DNA from: Microbacter sp. GSS18
GTDB lineage: Bacteria; Actinomycetota; Actinomycetes; Actinomycetales; Microbacteriaceae
Direction: 5' to 3'
Assembly (NCBI GenBank): GCA_029319145.1
Contig: CP119753.1
Coordinates: forward strand, 3,534,001 to 3,598,000
Length of the DNA: 64,000 nucleotides
Below are positions 46,001-59,190 of this stretch, piece after piece. A program made the translations under genes and the position numbers. The notes below the pieces were generated by a model. It saw only the letters and a list, made by a program, of their open reading frames with translations. It was not told where the DNA came from and did not search any database. Positions within the stretch are counted from its first letter, which is position 1. The number at the start of each line of letters is the position of its first letter.

Positions 46001-47192
46001 GGCGCTCTCCCTTCCGGAAGCGGCTGATGGCGCGCTTCGCGATCGACCACCGGTGCGTCTCGCTCGAACCGTCGTAGATGCGGAACGGGCGCACCTCGCG
46101 CCAGTAGCGGGACAGGAGCAGCTCGCCCGACACGCCCTGGCCGCCGGCGAGTTGGACGCTGCGGTCTACGACACGGCCGACCGCTTCGGCGACGAACGTC
46201 TTGGCGATCGACGAGGCCGTGCCGGCATCCGCCCCCGCATCGAGCAGGCGAGCGGTCTCACGGATGAGCGCGCGGGAGGCGGCGATGTCGATCTCGTTGT
46301 CGGCGATGTGCTGCTGGGCCAGGCCCAGGTCGGCGATGCGGGCGCCGAAGCCCTCGCGCGCGGTCGCGTGGCCGAGGGCGATGTCGTGCGCGCGGCCGGC
46401 GAGGCCGAGCCAGCGCATGCAGTGGGTCAACCGCGCCGGCGCGAGGCGCACCTGCGCGTAGCGGAAGCCCTCGTCGACCTCGCCGAGGACGGCGGAGTCG
46501 GTGACGACGCAGTCGTCGAAGCTCATCACGCTGTGGCCGCCGAAGAAGCCGGCATCGACGGTCTCCATGTCGCGCACGATGCTCATGCCCGGCGTGCCGC
46601 CGGGGACCAGGAACATCGTGGCGCCGCCGGCGTCGCCGCGCTCGCCGGAGGTCCGGGCCATGCAGATGACGACGTCCGCGCCGCGCGCGCCCGTGATGAA
46701 CCACTTCTCGCCCGAGATGCGCCAGCCGCCGGCGACGCGCTCGGCGCGCGTGTTCAGGGCGCGCGGGTCACTGCCGGTTCCGGGCGGCGGTTCGGTCATC
46801 GCGAAGGCCGAGCGGATGTCGCCTGCGGCGAGGGGGCGGAGCCACTGCTCCTTCTGCTCGACCGATGCCACGCGCTCGATCATGTGCATGTTGCCCTCGT
46901 CGGGGGCGGCGATGTTCAGGGCGATCGGCCCCAGCAGCGAGTAGCCGGCCGCCTCGAAGACGTCGGCCTGCTCGAGAGCGGTGATGCCGTGGCCGCCCCA
47001 CTCGGTCGGCAGCTGCGGTGCGAGCAGTCCGGCCGCCCGCGCGGCGGACTGCAGGCGGGCCCGCAGGGCCTCATCGGCCTCGTGGCCGTTGCCGTGCACC
47101 ACGCCCGCGACCTGCTCCTCGACGGGGATCACCTCGTCGCGGATGAAATCCCGGACTCGTTCGGTCAGCGCGGAAGGGACGGGAACGCTCAT
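45984..47192 (-). CDS. Acyl-CoA dehydrogenase (ACAD11-like partner)
   Basis: A 402-residue FAD enzyme: PTEWGGHGITALEQADVFEA, the FAMTEPPPGTGSDP FAD loop, GEKWFITGARGADVVI and a C-terminal GGQGVSGELLLSRYWREVRP, where the usual catalytic Glu position differs from short-chain ACADs, as in ACAD10/11. It probably acts on a phosphorylated 4-hydroxyacyl-CoA with the kinase encoded downstream. ATG 47192 (MSVPVPSAL) has AAGGA 5-6 nt upstream; 47198 is too close to it. Divergent from the second acyl-CoA dehydrogenase across operator 3. Confidence 0.87.
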   Translation of the reverse strand: MSVPVPSALTERVRDFIRDEVIPVEEQVAGVVHGNGHEADEALRARLQSAARAAGLLAPQLPTEWGGHGITALEQADVFEAAGYSLLGPIALNIAAPDEGNMHMIERVASVEQKEQWLRPLAAGDIRSAFAMTEPPPGTGSDPRALNTRAERVAGGWRISGEKWFITGARGADVVICMARTSGERGDAGGATMFLVPGGTPGMSIVRDMETVDAGFFGGHSVMSFDDCVVTDSAVLGEVDEGFRYAQVRLAPARLTHCMRWLGLAGRAHDIALGHATAREGFGARIADLGLAQQHIADNEIDIAASRALIRETARLLDAGADAGTASSIAKTFVAEAVGRVVDRSVQLAGGQGVSGELLLSRYWREVRPFRIYDGSSETHRWSIAKRAISRFRKGERHDLAR

Positions 47193-47221
47193 GCACATCC
47201 TTGTGTCGAGTGATTCGGAAG

Positions 47222-47251
47222 TTGCGATCCGATGTGAATCGTGGTTAACAT
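47222..47251 (+). promoter_or_regulatory. Promoter of the FadE-like operon
   Basis: TTGCGA (47222-47227), 18 bp, TAACAT (47246-47251). Operator 3 fills most of the spacer and touches the -10. Confidence 0.5.
47234..47249. promoter_or_regulatory. TetR-type operator 3 (GTGAATcgtgGTTAAC)
   Basis: Same layout as the other two sites: consensus GTGAATnnnnRTTMAC. It lies between two divergent acyl-CoA dehydrogenase genes and could control both beta-oxidation operons. Confidence 0.68.
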
Positions 47252-47319
47252 AACCGTATCACAGGCGGATGGCACCCTGCCGTCCGCCGGCCCTGGCAGA
47301 TCGAGGGAGATCGAGGAAC

Positions 47320-48495
47320 ATGACGTTGATGTCACCCGTCACCGCGGAGAAGGTCCGCGGACTCTACGAAGAGGAGCACGAGCAGTTCCGCGACATCGTC
47401 CGGGAGTTCGTCGAGCAGTACGCCCGCCCCAACACCGAGCGCTGGGAAGCCGAGGGCAAAGTGGACCGTTGGCTGTTCACCAAGGCCGCCGAAGCGGGAA
47501 TCCTCGGCTTCGGCATCCCCGAGGAGTACGGCGGCGGCGGCGCCGAGGACTTCCGCTTCAACGCGATCATGGGCGAGGAGCTCGCTCGCAACCCGGTGTC
47601 GGACGGCATGGCCGGCATCGCGCTGTCGAACGACATCGTCATCCCCTACTTCACCGACCTCACCAATGACGAGCAGAAGCAGCGGTGGCTGCCCGGCATC
47701 GCCGCCGGCGAACTGATCGTCGCGGTCGCCATGACCGAGCCGGGCACCGGCAGCGATCTGGCCGGCATCCGCACCACCGCCGTGCGCGACGGCGACGACT
47801 ACATCGTCAACGGCACGAAGATCTTCATCTCGAACGGGCAGAACGCCGACCTGGTCGTCACGGCCGTGCGCACCGGCGACGACCCGCACCGCGGCATCAG
47901 CCTCATCGTGATCGAGACGGATGCCGACGGCTTCTCGCGCGGCAAGAACCTCGAGAAGATCGGGCTGCACGCACAGGACACCAGCGAGCTGATCTTCGAG
48001 GACGTCCGGGTCCCCGCCGCCAATGTGCTCGGCGTCGAGGGGCAGGGGTTCCTGGGGCTCATGAAGAACCTCCCGCAGGAGCGCCTGTCGATCGCGGCCG
48101 CCGCTGTCGCGAGCATCGAAGGCGTGCTCGAGCGCACCCTGACCTACGTCAAGGACCGCAAGGCGTTCGGCAAGCCGATCGGCACGTTCCAGAACACGCG
48201 GTTCGAGCTGGCCGAGATGGTCACCGGCGCCCAGGTGAGCCGGGCGTACATCGACCAGTGCATCGTGCGCCACACCGCGGGCGAGCTGAGCGCTGAGGAC
48301 GCCGCGGCGGCGAAGTTCTGGACCACCGAGCAGTACGTGAACGTCGTCAACCGCTGCCTGCAGCTGCACGGCGGGTACGGCTACATGCGCGAGTACCGCA
48401 TCGCACGCGACTACGAGGACGCGCGCATCACCACCATCTACGGCGGCACGACCGAGATCATGAAAGAGATCGTCGGCCGGAGCCTCGGACTCTGA
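47320..48495 (+). CDS. Acyl-CoA dehydrogenase (FadE-like)
   Basis: A 391-residue acyl-CoA dehydrogenase. [58 protein letters not shown] and the C-terminal [20 protein letters not shown] and [19 protein letters not shown] segments give FAD binding and a catalytic Glu in the ...YGGTTE motif. It introduces the alpha-beta double bond in acyl-CoAs. ATG 47320 follows GAGGAAC. It heads the fadE-fadA-fadB-NMO operon, under operator 3. Confidence 0.9.
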   Translation: MTLMSPVTAEKVRGLYEEEHEQFRDIVREFVEQYARPNTERWEAEGKVDRWLFTKAAEAGILGFGIPEEYGGGGAEDFRFNAIMGEELARNPVSDGMAGIALSNDIVIPYFTDLTNDEQKQRWLPGIAAGELIVAVAMTEPGTGSDLAGIRTTAVRDGDDYIVNGTKIFISNGQNADLVVTAVRTGDDPHRGISLIVIETDADGFSRGKNLEKIGLHAQDTSELIFEDVRVPAANVLGVEGQGFLGLMKNLPQERLSIAAAAVASIEGVLERTLTYVKDRKAFGKPIGTFQNTRFELAEMVTGAQVSRAYIDQCIVRHTAGELSAEDAAAAKFWTTEQYVNVVNRCLQLHGGYGYMREYRIARDYEDARITTIYGGTTEIMKEIVGRSLGL

Positions 48496-48512
48496 AGCAC
48501 CAGGAGACTCAC

Positions 48513-52914
<4,402 letters not shown>

Positions 52915-52938
52915 AGCCGGCCGCCTGGCACCAAGCGC

Positions 52939-52984
52939 CGAAGCGGCGGTGGCACCCACGTCCTCGGGTGCCACCGCCGCTTCG
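52939..52984 (+). terminator. Terminator of the fad operon
   Basis: A 19-bp perfect stem: the arm starting at 52939 (CGAAGCGGCGGTGGCACCC) pairs with 52966-52984 around an eight-base loop, 24 bp after the last stop. It also lies just downstream of the convergent DUF4190 gene and may act on both strands. Confidence 0.82.
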
Positions 52985-53007
52985 TGCGTGCGGGAACGTT
53001 GTGCGCG

Positions 53008-53262
53008 TCAGGCCTGGGTGACGGCCGCTCCGGCGGCGATGAGGACGAAGATCGTGATGATCACCGCGAAGCCGATCGCGATCCAGCCGAGGATCACCGA
53101 GGCCAGGGCGAGGCCGCGTCCGCGCTCGCCGGTCTTCTTGATCTGCGAGAGGGCGATGTAGCCGAAGATGAGGCCGAGGACGCCGGCGAACCACACGAAG
53201 ATGATCGACAGGATCGCGAAGATGTTGAAGCCGGGCTGCGAGGCGGGAGTCTGCGAGGTCAT
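53008..53262 (-). CDS. DUF4190 small membrane protein
   Basis: An 84-residue protein with two helices (IFAILSIIFVWFAGVLGLIF; LASVILGWIAIGFAVIITIF) joined by the conserved YIALSQIKKTGERGRGLAL loop of DUF4190. Unknown role. TAGCGT lies 6 nt before ATG 53262 (at 53269-53274), a leaderless pattern. Confidence 0.85.
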   Translation of the reverse strand: MTSQTPASQPGFNIFAILSIIFVWFAGVLGLIFGYIALSQIKKTGERGRGLALASVILGWIAIGFAVIITIFVLIAAGAAVTQA

Positions 53263-53268
53263 GGCTGA

Positions 53269-53274
53269 ACGCTA
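53269..53274 (-). promoter_or_regulatory. -10 hexamer of leaderless DUF4190 promoter
   Basis: TAGCGT on the reverse strand, 6 nt before ATG 53262; no Shine-Dalgarno sequence is present. Confidence 0.5.
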
Positions 53275-53367
53275 GCGGCTCCGGGAGTCTCTGATCGAGG
53301 ATTTCTCCACAGCGTCCACCAAGTGTTTCCTCAGCGTCCGGGTGCGCCGCGTCCCGCGCGCATCCGT

Positions 53368-53592
53368 TCAGCCGCCCGCGGCGACGCTCACCTCCGCGCA
53401 CCGGTCGCGGGCCTCGTCCTGGACACCCGCCGCGAGGTCGAATCCGCCGCCGGCGGGTTCGTCGACCACGATGCACAGGTCCAGCTCGAGGGTCGTGTCC
53501 CCGAAGACATGGGTCTGCGTCTCCTGGTGGGCGGACGGGCCGAAGCCGGCGATCGGCACCTCGATCCGCCTATGTTTCGCGGCACCGCGCAT
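53368..53592 (-). CDS. Hypothetical 74-residue protein, perhaps truncated
   Basis: Codons from ATG 53592 to the TGA at 53368 have the strong third-position GC of real genes here, unlike the other frames. The product (RRIEVPIAGFGPSAHQETQ; TTLELDLCIVVDEPAGGGF) has predicted strands and an amphipathic end but no known motif. No Shine-Dalgarno or -10 lies before the ATG, and the repeat array begins about 50 bp upstream, so the true 5' end may have been replaced by the repeats. Function not recognised. Confidence 0.45.
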   Translation of the reverse strand: MRGAAKHRRIEVPIAGFGPSAHQETQTHVFGDTTLELDLCIVVDEPAGGGFDLAAGVQDEARDRCAEVSVAAGG

Positions 53593-53638
53593 GAAGGTGG
53601 CGGCCGTTGCGGCATCCGGCGCCGCGAACCGGCCACGA

Positions 53639-54440
53639 GCGCCCACCAGCGCCCACCGCGCCGGCTTGCTTGGCGTTGGTCGTCGTGTGGGCGTGCGGTC
53701 GCGGCCACGAGCGCCAGGTGACGGGCGTCTCGGCGCGCTTGCTTGGCGCTTGCTTGGCGTTGGGTGTCGTGTGGATGTGCGGTTGCGGGCAGGAGCGCCA
53801 AGTGATGGGTGCCTTGGTGCGGTTGCTTGGCGTTGGGTGTCGCGTGGGCGTGCGGTTGCGGGCAGGGGGCGCCAAGTGATGGGCGTCTCGGCGCGCTTGC
53901 TTGGTGCTTGCTGGGCGCTGGTTGTCGTGGGAGGGCGCGGATGCGGCCGTGAGCGCCAAGTGATGGGTGCCTTGGTGTGGTTGCTTGGCGTTGGGTGTCG
54001 TGTGGATGTGCAGTTGCGGCCAGGGGCGCCAAGTGATGGGTGCCTTGGTGCGGTTGCTTGGCGTTGGGTGTCGTGGGATGTGCGGTTGCGGCCAGGGGCG
54101 CCAAGTGATGGGCGCCTCGGCGCGGTTGCTTGGCGTTGGGTGTCGCGTGGGCGTGCGGTTGCGGCCAGGGGCGCCAAGTGACGGGCGTCTCGGTGCGCTT
54201 GCTTGGTGCTTGCTTCGCGCTTGCTCGGCGCTGGTTGTCGGGGGAGGGCGCGGATGCGGGCAGGGGTGCCAAGTGATGGGCGTCTCGGCGCGCTTGCTTG
54301 GTGCTTGCTTGGCGCTGGTTGTCTTGGGAGGGCGCGGATGCGGCCGTGAGCGCCAAGTGATGGCTGTCTCGGCCTGCTTGCTTGGCGTTGATTGTCGGGG
54401 GAGGACGCGGATGCGGCCAGGGGCGCCCACTGACCGCAAG
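53639..54440. repeat. Nested tandem repeat array (~73-bp unit with 11-bp insertions)
   Basis: This fills most of a 925-bp gap without a supported gene. Units starting GCGCCAAGTGATGGG recur at 53711, 53795, 53869, 53953, 54026, 54098, 54171, 54266, 54350 and 54423, with intervals of 84, 74, 84, 73, 72, 73, 95, 84 and 73. Longer intervals carry one or two extra copies of an 11-bp motif like CTTGCTTGGCG. CTTGGCG and CGCCAAG within each unit can pair across about 45 bases. The outermost units are degenerate. Unit length is not a multiple of three, so it is not coding. Confidence 0.9.
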
Positions 54441-54517
54441 CGAGCGAGGCTGGCGCCGGTGGACGCGCGCCGACATCATGGGGGAGCGCTCCGAACGCGC
54501 CGGGAAGGGGACGCCTG

Positions 54518-55615
54518 ATGTCACAGGTGCTGCTGGGTGTGATCGCCGTGGTCTTCGGAGTCATGGCGGGGTTGCTCCTGTTCGTCCCCGCCGTCGCGGT
54601 CTCGTATCGTCGCCACGGACGGCTCGCCCTGTCCACGCTCGCCCTGTGGGCCGCGGCGCTGGTGTACTTCATGGCCGTGTGGGTCTACACGCTGCTTCCC
54701 ATGCCCGAGCCGGGCGCGATCGTCTGCACGCATCCGCAGCTCGACCCGTTCGCCTTCGTCGACGACCTGCGCGGCGCCGCGGCGAGCGGGAGCTTCCTGA
54801 CCGATGCCGGGTTCCTGCAGCTCGCTCTGAACGTGCTGCTGTTCGTCCCCCTCGGGATCCTCATCCGCCTCATCTGGCGCCGGGGCATCGTCGTCTCGCT
54901 CGTCGCGGGGGTGCTGCTGTCGCTGCTGATCGAGACCACGCAGGTGACGGGCGTCTGGGGGCTGTACCCCTGCGCGTACCGTCTGTTCGACGTCGATGAT
55001 CTGCTGACGAACACGCTCGGCGCGGTCGTCGGATCGCTGCTGTCGCTGCTGATCGCGCCGCGCCTGCGGGTGCGGCCCGATCGCCTCGAGGCCGCGCTGC
55101 TGCCGCATCCGGTGACCCGCGTGCGCCGCCTCGTCGCGTCGCTGTCGGACTTCCTCAGCGTCACCCTCACCGCCGTCGCCACGGCGGTGGTGATCGCCCT
55201 CGGCGCGGCACTCACCGTCGGCGATCACGTCCTCGACCCGTCCGCCGCGTGGGTGACGTGGACGGTGGCGCTCGTCCCCTTCGTGCTGAGCACCGGGTTC
55301 TTCCTCGTGACGGGCCGAACGATCGGCCAGGCGGCCGTTCAGCTGCGCTACGTCGGCTCGCCGTACCCGCGGGTCCTCGCGGGACTGCTCGTCTACGGCG
55401 GCGGCATCGGCGGCTATCAGGTGATCAGCGCCATCCCCGCGATCTCGGGCTGGGCGACCCCGCTCTTCGCGGCGGTGGCGGTCGTCATGGTGTTCACGAC
55501 ACGCGGGGCGCGGGGGCTTCCCGGCGTGCTCTCCCGCTCCCACCTGGTCGATTCGCGGGAGGCCGTCCGCGCGGATCCCGACGTCGCTATGACGGAGGAT
55601 CGAGCGGCCCGGTGA
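54518..55615 (+). CDS. VanZ-like membrane protein with C-terminal RDD-like region
   Basis: A 365-residue polytopic protein. Residues 1-185 follow the VanZ pattern (NVLLFVPLGILIRLIWRR; LLSLLIETTQVTGVWGLYPC; FDVDDLLTNTLGAVVGSLL). After a linker, residues 205-330 form a second group of helices with an RDD-like TGRTIGQAAVQLRYVG motif. Such two-domain VanZ proteins are common in actinobacteria; their role in envelope or glycopeptide tolerance is not established. GGGAAGGGG precedes the ATG. Its 3' end overlaps the convergent TetR gene by 29 bp. Confidence 0.82.
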   Translation: MSQVLLGVIAVVFGVMAGLLLFVPAVAVSYRRHGRLALSTLALWAAALVYFMAVWVYTLLPMPEPGAIVCTHPQLDPFAFVDDLRGAAASGSFLTDAGFLQLALNVLLFVPLGILIRLIWRRGIVVSLVAGVLLSLLIETTQVTGVWGLYPCAYRLFDVDDLLTNTLGAVVGSLLSLLIAPRLRVRPDRLEAALLPHPVTRVRRLVASLSDFLSVTLTAVATAVVIALGAALTVGDHVLDPSAAWVTWTVALVPFVLSTGFFLVTGRTIGQAAVQLRYVGSPYPRVLAGLLVYGGGIGGYQVISAIPAISGWATPLFAAVAVVMVFTTRGARGLPGVLSRSHLVDSREAVRADPDVAMTEDRAAR

Positions 55616-56213
55616 GGTACCGCTGGAGTGTGGGTCCCACGGCGGCGACGAGCTCGTCGACGGATGCCGCGGCCATCGGCGGCAGCTCCAGCACGTAGCG
55701 CGTCATCAGCACGCCGACCAGCTGACTGCCCACCAGTGCGGCGCGCCGCTCGGCGTCCGGTCCCGAGAGACGGTGGGCGATGCGGCCGAGCACTTCGCGC
55801 GAGATGAATCCCACGAGCAGGGACGTCGATCGGCGGCTGCCGACGATCGCCCGCAGGATCGCGACGCCGCGACGGCGGAACGCCGGATCCTCCCACGTCT
55901 CGAGCACGTGGCGCGCGATGCGTTCGCCGGCATGCTCCAGGTCGCCGTCGAGCATGCCCGGCACGGCCAGCGCAGGAGTGAGCGGTGCGTCGAGCGCCGC
56001 GCTGAACAGGTCTGCCTTCGTCCCGAAGTAGTGGTGGACCAGGGCCGGATCGACACCTGCGCGGGCGGCGATCGAGCGGATCGTGGCGGCGTCGTAGCCG
56101 CGCTCGCCGAACTCGGCCACGGCTGCCTCGACGATCCGTCCACGGGCGCCCGAATCGCCTCCGCGCGGGCGTCCGCGGCGACGCCTCGGGGTCGGGGCGA
56201 GGTGCTCGGGCAT
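55587..56213 (-). CDS. TetR-family regulator of the adjacent ABC exporter
   Basis: A 208-residue TetR protein: HTH YDAATIRSIAARAGVDPALV followed by YFGTKADLF, then a helical ligand domain. It is divergent from the ABC-2 permease gene and a TTCATC-AGTC-GTTGAA operator lies between them, so it likely represses the exporter until a drug or fatty acid binds. ATG 56213 lies 6 nt after TAGCCT, with TTGGCA 17 bp further up; GTG 56219 is an alternative. Confidence 0.88.
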   Translation of the reverse strand: MPEHLAPTPRRRRGRPRGGDSGARGRIVEAAVAEFGERGYDAATIRSIAARAGVDPALVHHYFGTKADLFSAALDAPLTPALAVPGMLDGDLEHAGERIARHVLETWEDPAFRRRGVAILRAIVGSRRSTSLLVGFISREVLGRIAHRLSGPDAERRAALVGSQLVGVLMTRYVLELPPMAAASVDELVAAVGPTLQRYLTGPLDPPS

Positions 56214-56219
56214 GTGCAC

Positions 56220-56248
56220 AGGCTACGTGCGGCGAAGGGCCTTGCCAA
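56220..56248 (-). promoter_or_regulatory. Leaderless promoter of the TetR gene
   Basis: On the reverse strand TTGGCA (56243-56248), 17 bp, TAGCCT (56220-56225), then 6 nt to ATG 56213. The best -35/-10 pair of the leaderless set. Confidence 0.6.
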
Positions 56249-56251
56249 GAT

Positions 56252-56267
56252 TTCATCAGTCGTTGAA
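56252..56267. promoter_or_regulatory. Candidate TetR operator of the ABC exporter
   Basis: TTCATC and GTTGAA (one mismatch from perfect inverted symmetry) are separated by AGTC. It ends 10 bp before the permease ATG and starts 3 bp from the TetR -35 box, so one bound dimer could block both promoters. Confidence 0.55.
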
Positions 56268-56277
56268 TAATGCGGCC

Positions 56278-57357
56278 ATGCGGGCTGTCTTCCTCAAGGA
56301 GTTCCAAGAGCTGCGCCGCGACCGCAGGACGCTGGGGATGCTCATCGTCATGCCGTTGCTGCTGCTGGTGATCTTCGGCTACGCCGCGAATTTCACCGTC
56401 GACACGTTCACGCTGTCGATCTACGGCAGCGCCGCCGACGACGTCCAGTCCCAGATCGAGGACAACGCCGATCTGGCCGACCATTTCGACATCCTCACGG
56501 TCGACACCGACGGGACGAAGACGGATGCCGTGACAGAGCTTCGCGAGGACAAGGCCGACGTCGCGATGCTCGCGGACGGCGACAGCGTCACGGTCTACAT
56601 CGACGGCTCGAACCTGTTCGCCGCGCAGGGCGCGCAGGTGCTCTTCGCGCAGGTGCAGCAGCAGCTGGCGCAGAACCCTCAGGCGCCGGCGATGGAGGTC
56701 GAGATCCTCTTCAACCCCGACCTGAAGACGTCCTGGGTGATGATCCCGGCGATCATCGGCCTGATCCTGACGTTCATCGGCACGATCATCACGAGCATCG
56801 GGCTGGTCCGCGAACGCGAGGCGGGCACCCTCGAACAGCTCGCCGTCATGCCGTTGAAGGCGCCGGCGGTGATCCTGGGCAAGATCATGCCGTACTTCCT
56901 GCTGGCGTCGTTCGACATGGCCCTCATCGCGCTCATCGGCATCTGGCTGTTCGGCGTGCCGTTCAACGGCAATCCGTGGATCTTCGTCGTCGGTGCGGCG
57001 CTGTTCCTCTTCGCTGTGCTCGGCATCGGCGTGCTCATCTCGTCTGTGTCGCAGACGTCGGGGCAGGCGATCCAGCTGGCGATGATGACGCTGCTGCCGC
57101 AGATCCTGCTCTCGGGAATGATCTTCCCGCTCGACGCGATGGCGCCCGGGGTCCGCTGGATCGGCTATCTGCTGCCGCTGACGTACTTCACGATGCTGTC
57201 TCAGGGCGTCATGCTTCGCGACGCGCCGTGGGACTCGCTGTGGCTGCCGCTGACGGTGCTGGCGATCATGGCCGTGGTCATCTTCGGCCTCGCCGTCGTT
57301 CGCCTGCACCGGAGCATCGCCCCGGCGAAGCCGCGCGCGGCCAAGGACGCGACGTGA
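56278..57357 (+). CDS. ABC-2 type exporter permease (YbhR/YhhJ-like)
   Basis: A 359-residue permease. The first helix (RTLGMLIVMPLLLLVIFGYA) is followed by a large external domain (about 40-150), then five helices with the conserved EREAGTLEQLAVMPL loop and SGMIFPLDAMAP. It should pair with the fused ATPase encoded next, overlapping it by four bases. E. coli has two such permeases (YbhS/R) where this operon has one, suggesting a homodimer. Confidence 0.87.
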   Translation: MRAVFLKEFQELRRDRRTLGMLIVMPLLLLVIFGYAANFTVDTFTLSIYGSAADDVQSQIEDNADLADHFDILTVDTDGTKTDAVTELREDKADVAMLADGDSVTVYIDGSNLFAAQGAQVLFAQVQQQLAQNPQAPAMEVEILFNPDLKTSWVMIPAIIGLILTFIGTIITSIGLVREREAGTLEQLAVMPLKAPAVILGKIMPYFLLASFDMALIALIGIWLFGVPFNGNPWIFVVGAALFLFAVLGIGVLISSVSQTSGQAIQLAMMTLLPQILLSGMIFPLDAMAPGVRWIGYLLPLTYFTMLSQGVMLRDAPWDSLWLPLTVLAIMAVVIFGLAVVRLHRSIAPAKPRAAKDAT

Positions 57358-59138
57358 CCGAGCTCGGCGTCTCGGGCATCCGGGTCTCGTTCGGCGACAC
57401 CCTCGCCCTCGACGACGTTTCGCTCGAGGTGCCCGTGGGCGAGGTCACGGGCGTGGTCGGCGGCGATGGCGCCGGCAAGTCCACGCTGCTCAAGGTGTTC
57501 GCCGGCCGCGTCGGGGTCTCGGCCGGGACGGTGCACACGCTCGGCAAGGCCGACATCGGCTATCAGCCCGCGACGAGCGGCGTGTGGGGCAACCTCAGCG
57601 TCGCCGAGAACGTCGAGTTCGTCGGGCAGTCGTACGGGATGTCGCGCGCGGCGATCCGCTCGCGCGGCGACGAGCTGCTCGAGCGCGCAGGGCTCGTGGA
57701 GGCGCGGTCGCGGCTGGGGTCGAGGCTGTCGGGCGGCATGCGGCAGAAGCTCGGATTCGTGCTCGCGATCCTCCACCGCCCGGCGCTCGTGCTGCTGGAC
57801 GAGCCGAGCACGGGCGTGGACCCCGTCAGCCGCGTCGAGCTGTGGCGGCTGGTGTCGGCTGTGGCCGCCGGCGACACCGCCGTGCTGATGGCGACGACCT
57901 ACCTCGACGAGGCGCAGCGCGCGGCATCTGTCGCCGCCCTCGATCAGGGACGGGTGATCGCCGCGGGCGTGCCGGACGCGATCATCGCGGGAGTGCCCGG
58001 GCGCATCGCCACGCTCCCCGAGCCCGAGCGCGCCGTCGCGGACTCGTGGCGGCGGGGCGCGGCCCGGCACGTGTGGTTCGGCGGTGCGACGGCACCGGCC
58101 GGCTCCGCTCCCATCGCCGAGCCCGACCTCGAGGACGCGCTCATCGCGCTGACGCTGTCTCGCCGCGTGGACGGCGTGGACGCCGAGCAGCACCCGCGCC
58201 GCGCGGCGCACGCCCGCCGCATCGCCCGCACGCACCACCGAGAGTACGTGCCCGTCGACATGCCGGATGCGCGGCCGTCGGGTCTCGAGAAGGGCACCAC
58301 GCTCGCGGCCGGTGCGCACGTGACGCGCCGGTTCGGGCACCAGGTCGCCGTCGACGACGTGAGCCTGGAGGTGGCCGCCGGCGAGGTGGTCGGGCTCATC
58401 GGCGCGAACGGGGCGGGGAAGACCACGTTCCTGCGGGCGCTCATCGGGCTCGACCGGCCCGACTCCGGCGACGCGGAGCTGTTCGGCGCCCCGCCCGACG
58501 CCGCTTCGCGTCGGCGCCTCGGCTACGTGCCGCAGGGGTTGGGGCTCTACCGCACGATCAGTGTGCGCGAGAACGTCGAGTTCTTCTCGCGCGTGTACGG
58601 CACGCCGCCCGCTCAGCTGCCGGCGTCGCTCGCGGCCGTGACCAAGGACGTCGTCGGCGAGATCGGGCTCGGTCGCGAACGCCAGCTCGCCTTCGCCCTC
58701 GCCCTGGGCCACGATCCCGATCTGCTGATCCTCGACGAGCCGACATCGGGCGTGGACCCGCTCTCGCGGGCGCGGCTGTGGGACATCATCCATGCGCAGG
58801 CGGATGCCGGGCGCGGGGTGCTGGTCACCACCCACTACCTGCAGGAGGCCGAGCAGTGCACGCGGCTGGCGCTGATGTCGCAGGGGAAGCTGCTGGGGAT
58901 GGGCTCGGTCGACGATCTGATCGCGGGCGTCAGCGCCGTCGAGGTCCGGTCGGCGCGATGGCAGGACGCGTTCGCCGCCCTCGGCGAGGCGGGCCTGCCG
59001 ACGATGCTCGCCGGCCGCACCGTGCGGGTCGCCGGGGTCGACACCGACCGTGTCCGCGACGCCCTGGGAGGCATCGACGCGGCGGTCGCCGACGTCGCCC
59101 CCACGCTCGAGGAGGCGATGGTCCTGCTGGAGTCGTGA
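57354..59138 (+). CDS. Double-cassette ABC exporter ATPase (YbhF-like)
   Basis: A 594-residue protein with two nucleotide-binding domains. Domain 1 (1-225): Walker A GGDGAGKST (K42), signature LSGGMRQKL, Walker B LVLLDEPSTGVD. Domain 2 (about 310-590): Walker A GANGAGKTT, Walker B LLILDEPTSGVD, but the signature reads GLGRERQL instead of LSGGQ, as in the second domain of YbhF. This suggests asymmetric ATP use. GTG 57354 overlaps the permease stop. Likely exports drugs or lipids under TetR control. Confidence 0.87.
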   Translation: MTELGVSGIRVSFGDTLALDDVSLEVPVGEVTGVVGGDGAGKSTLLKVFAGRVGVSAGTVHTLGKADIGYQPATSGVWGNLSVAENVEFVGQSYGMSRAAIRSRGDELLERAGLVEARSRLGSRLSGGMRQKLGFVLAILHRPALVLLDEPSTGVDPVSRVELWRLVSAVAAGDTAVLMATTYLDEAQRAASVAALDQGRVIAAGVPDAIIAGVPGRIATLPEPERAVADSWRRGAARHVWFGGATAPAGSAPIAEPDLEDALIALTLSRRVDGVDAEQHPRRAAHARRIARTHHREYVPVDMPDARPSGLEKGTTLAAGAHVTRRFGHQVAVDDVSLEVAAGEVVGLIGANGAGKTTFLRALIGLDRPDSGDAELFGAPPDAASRRRLGYVPQGLGLYRTISVRENVEFFSRVYGTPPAQLPASLAAVTKDVVGEIGLGRERQLAFALALGHDPDLLILDEPTSGVDPLSRARLWDIIHAQADAGRGVLVTTHYLQEAEQCTRLALMSQGKLLGMGSVDDLIAGVSAVEVRSARWQDAFAALGEAGLPTMLAGRTVRVAGVDTDRVRDALGGIDAAVADVAPTLEEAMVLLES

Positions 59139-59190
59139 CATGCTTTCCTGGGCGTGCTGAACGACCATGGACGCACCGGAGGAACCCCGC

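Noticed and set aside
53711..54423. CRISPR array
   Set aside because: The whole unit repeats with no unique spacers, and no cas gene is near.
53368..54672. Long frames running through the tandem repeat on both strands
   Set aside because: They arise because the repeat lacks stop codons; unit length is not a multiple of three, so the frame changes with every unit. Only the short 3' end (53368-53592) looks coding.
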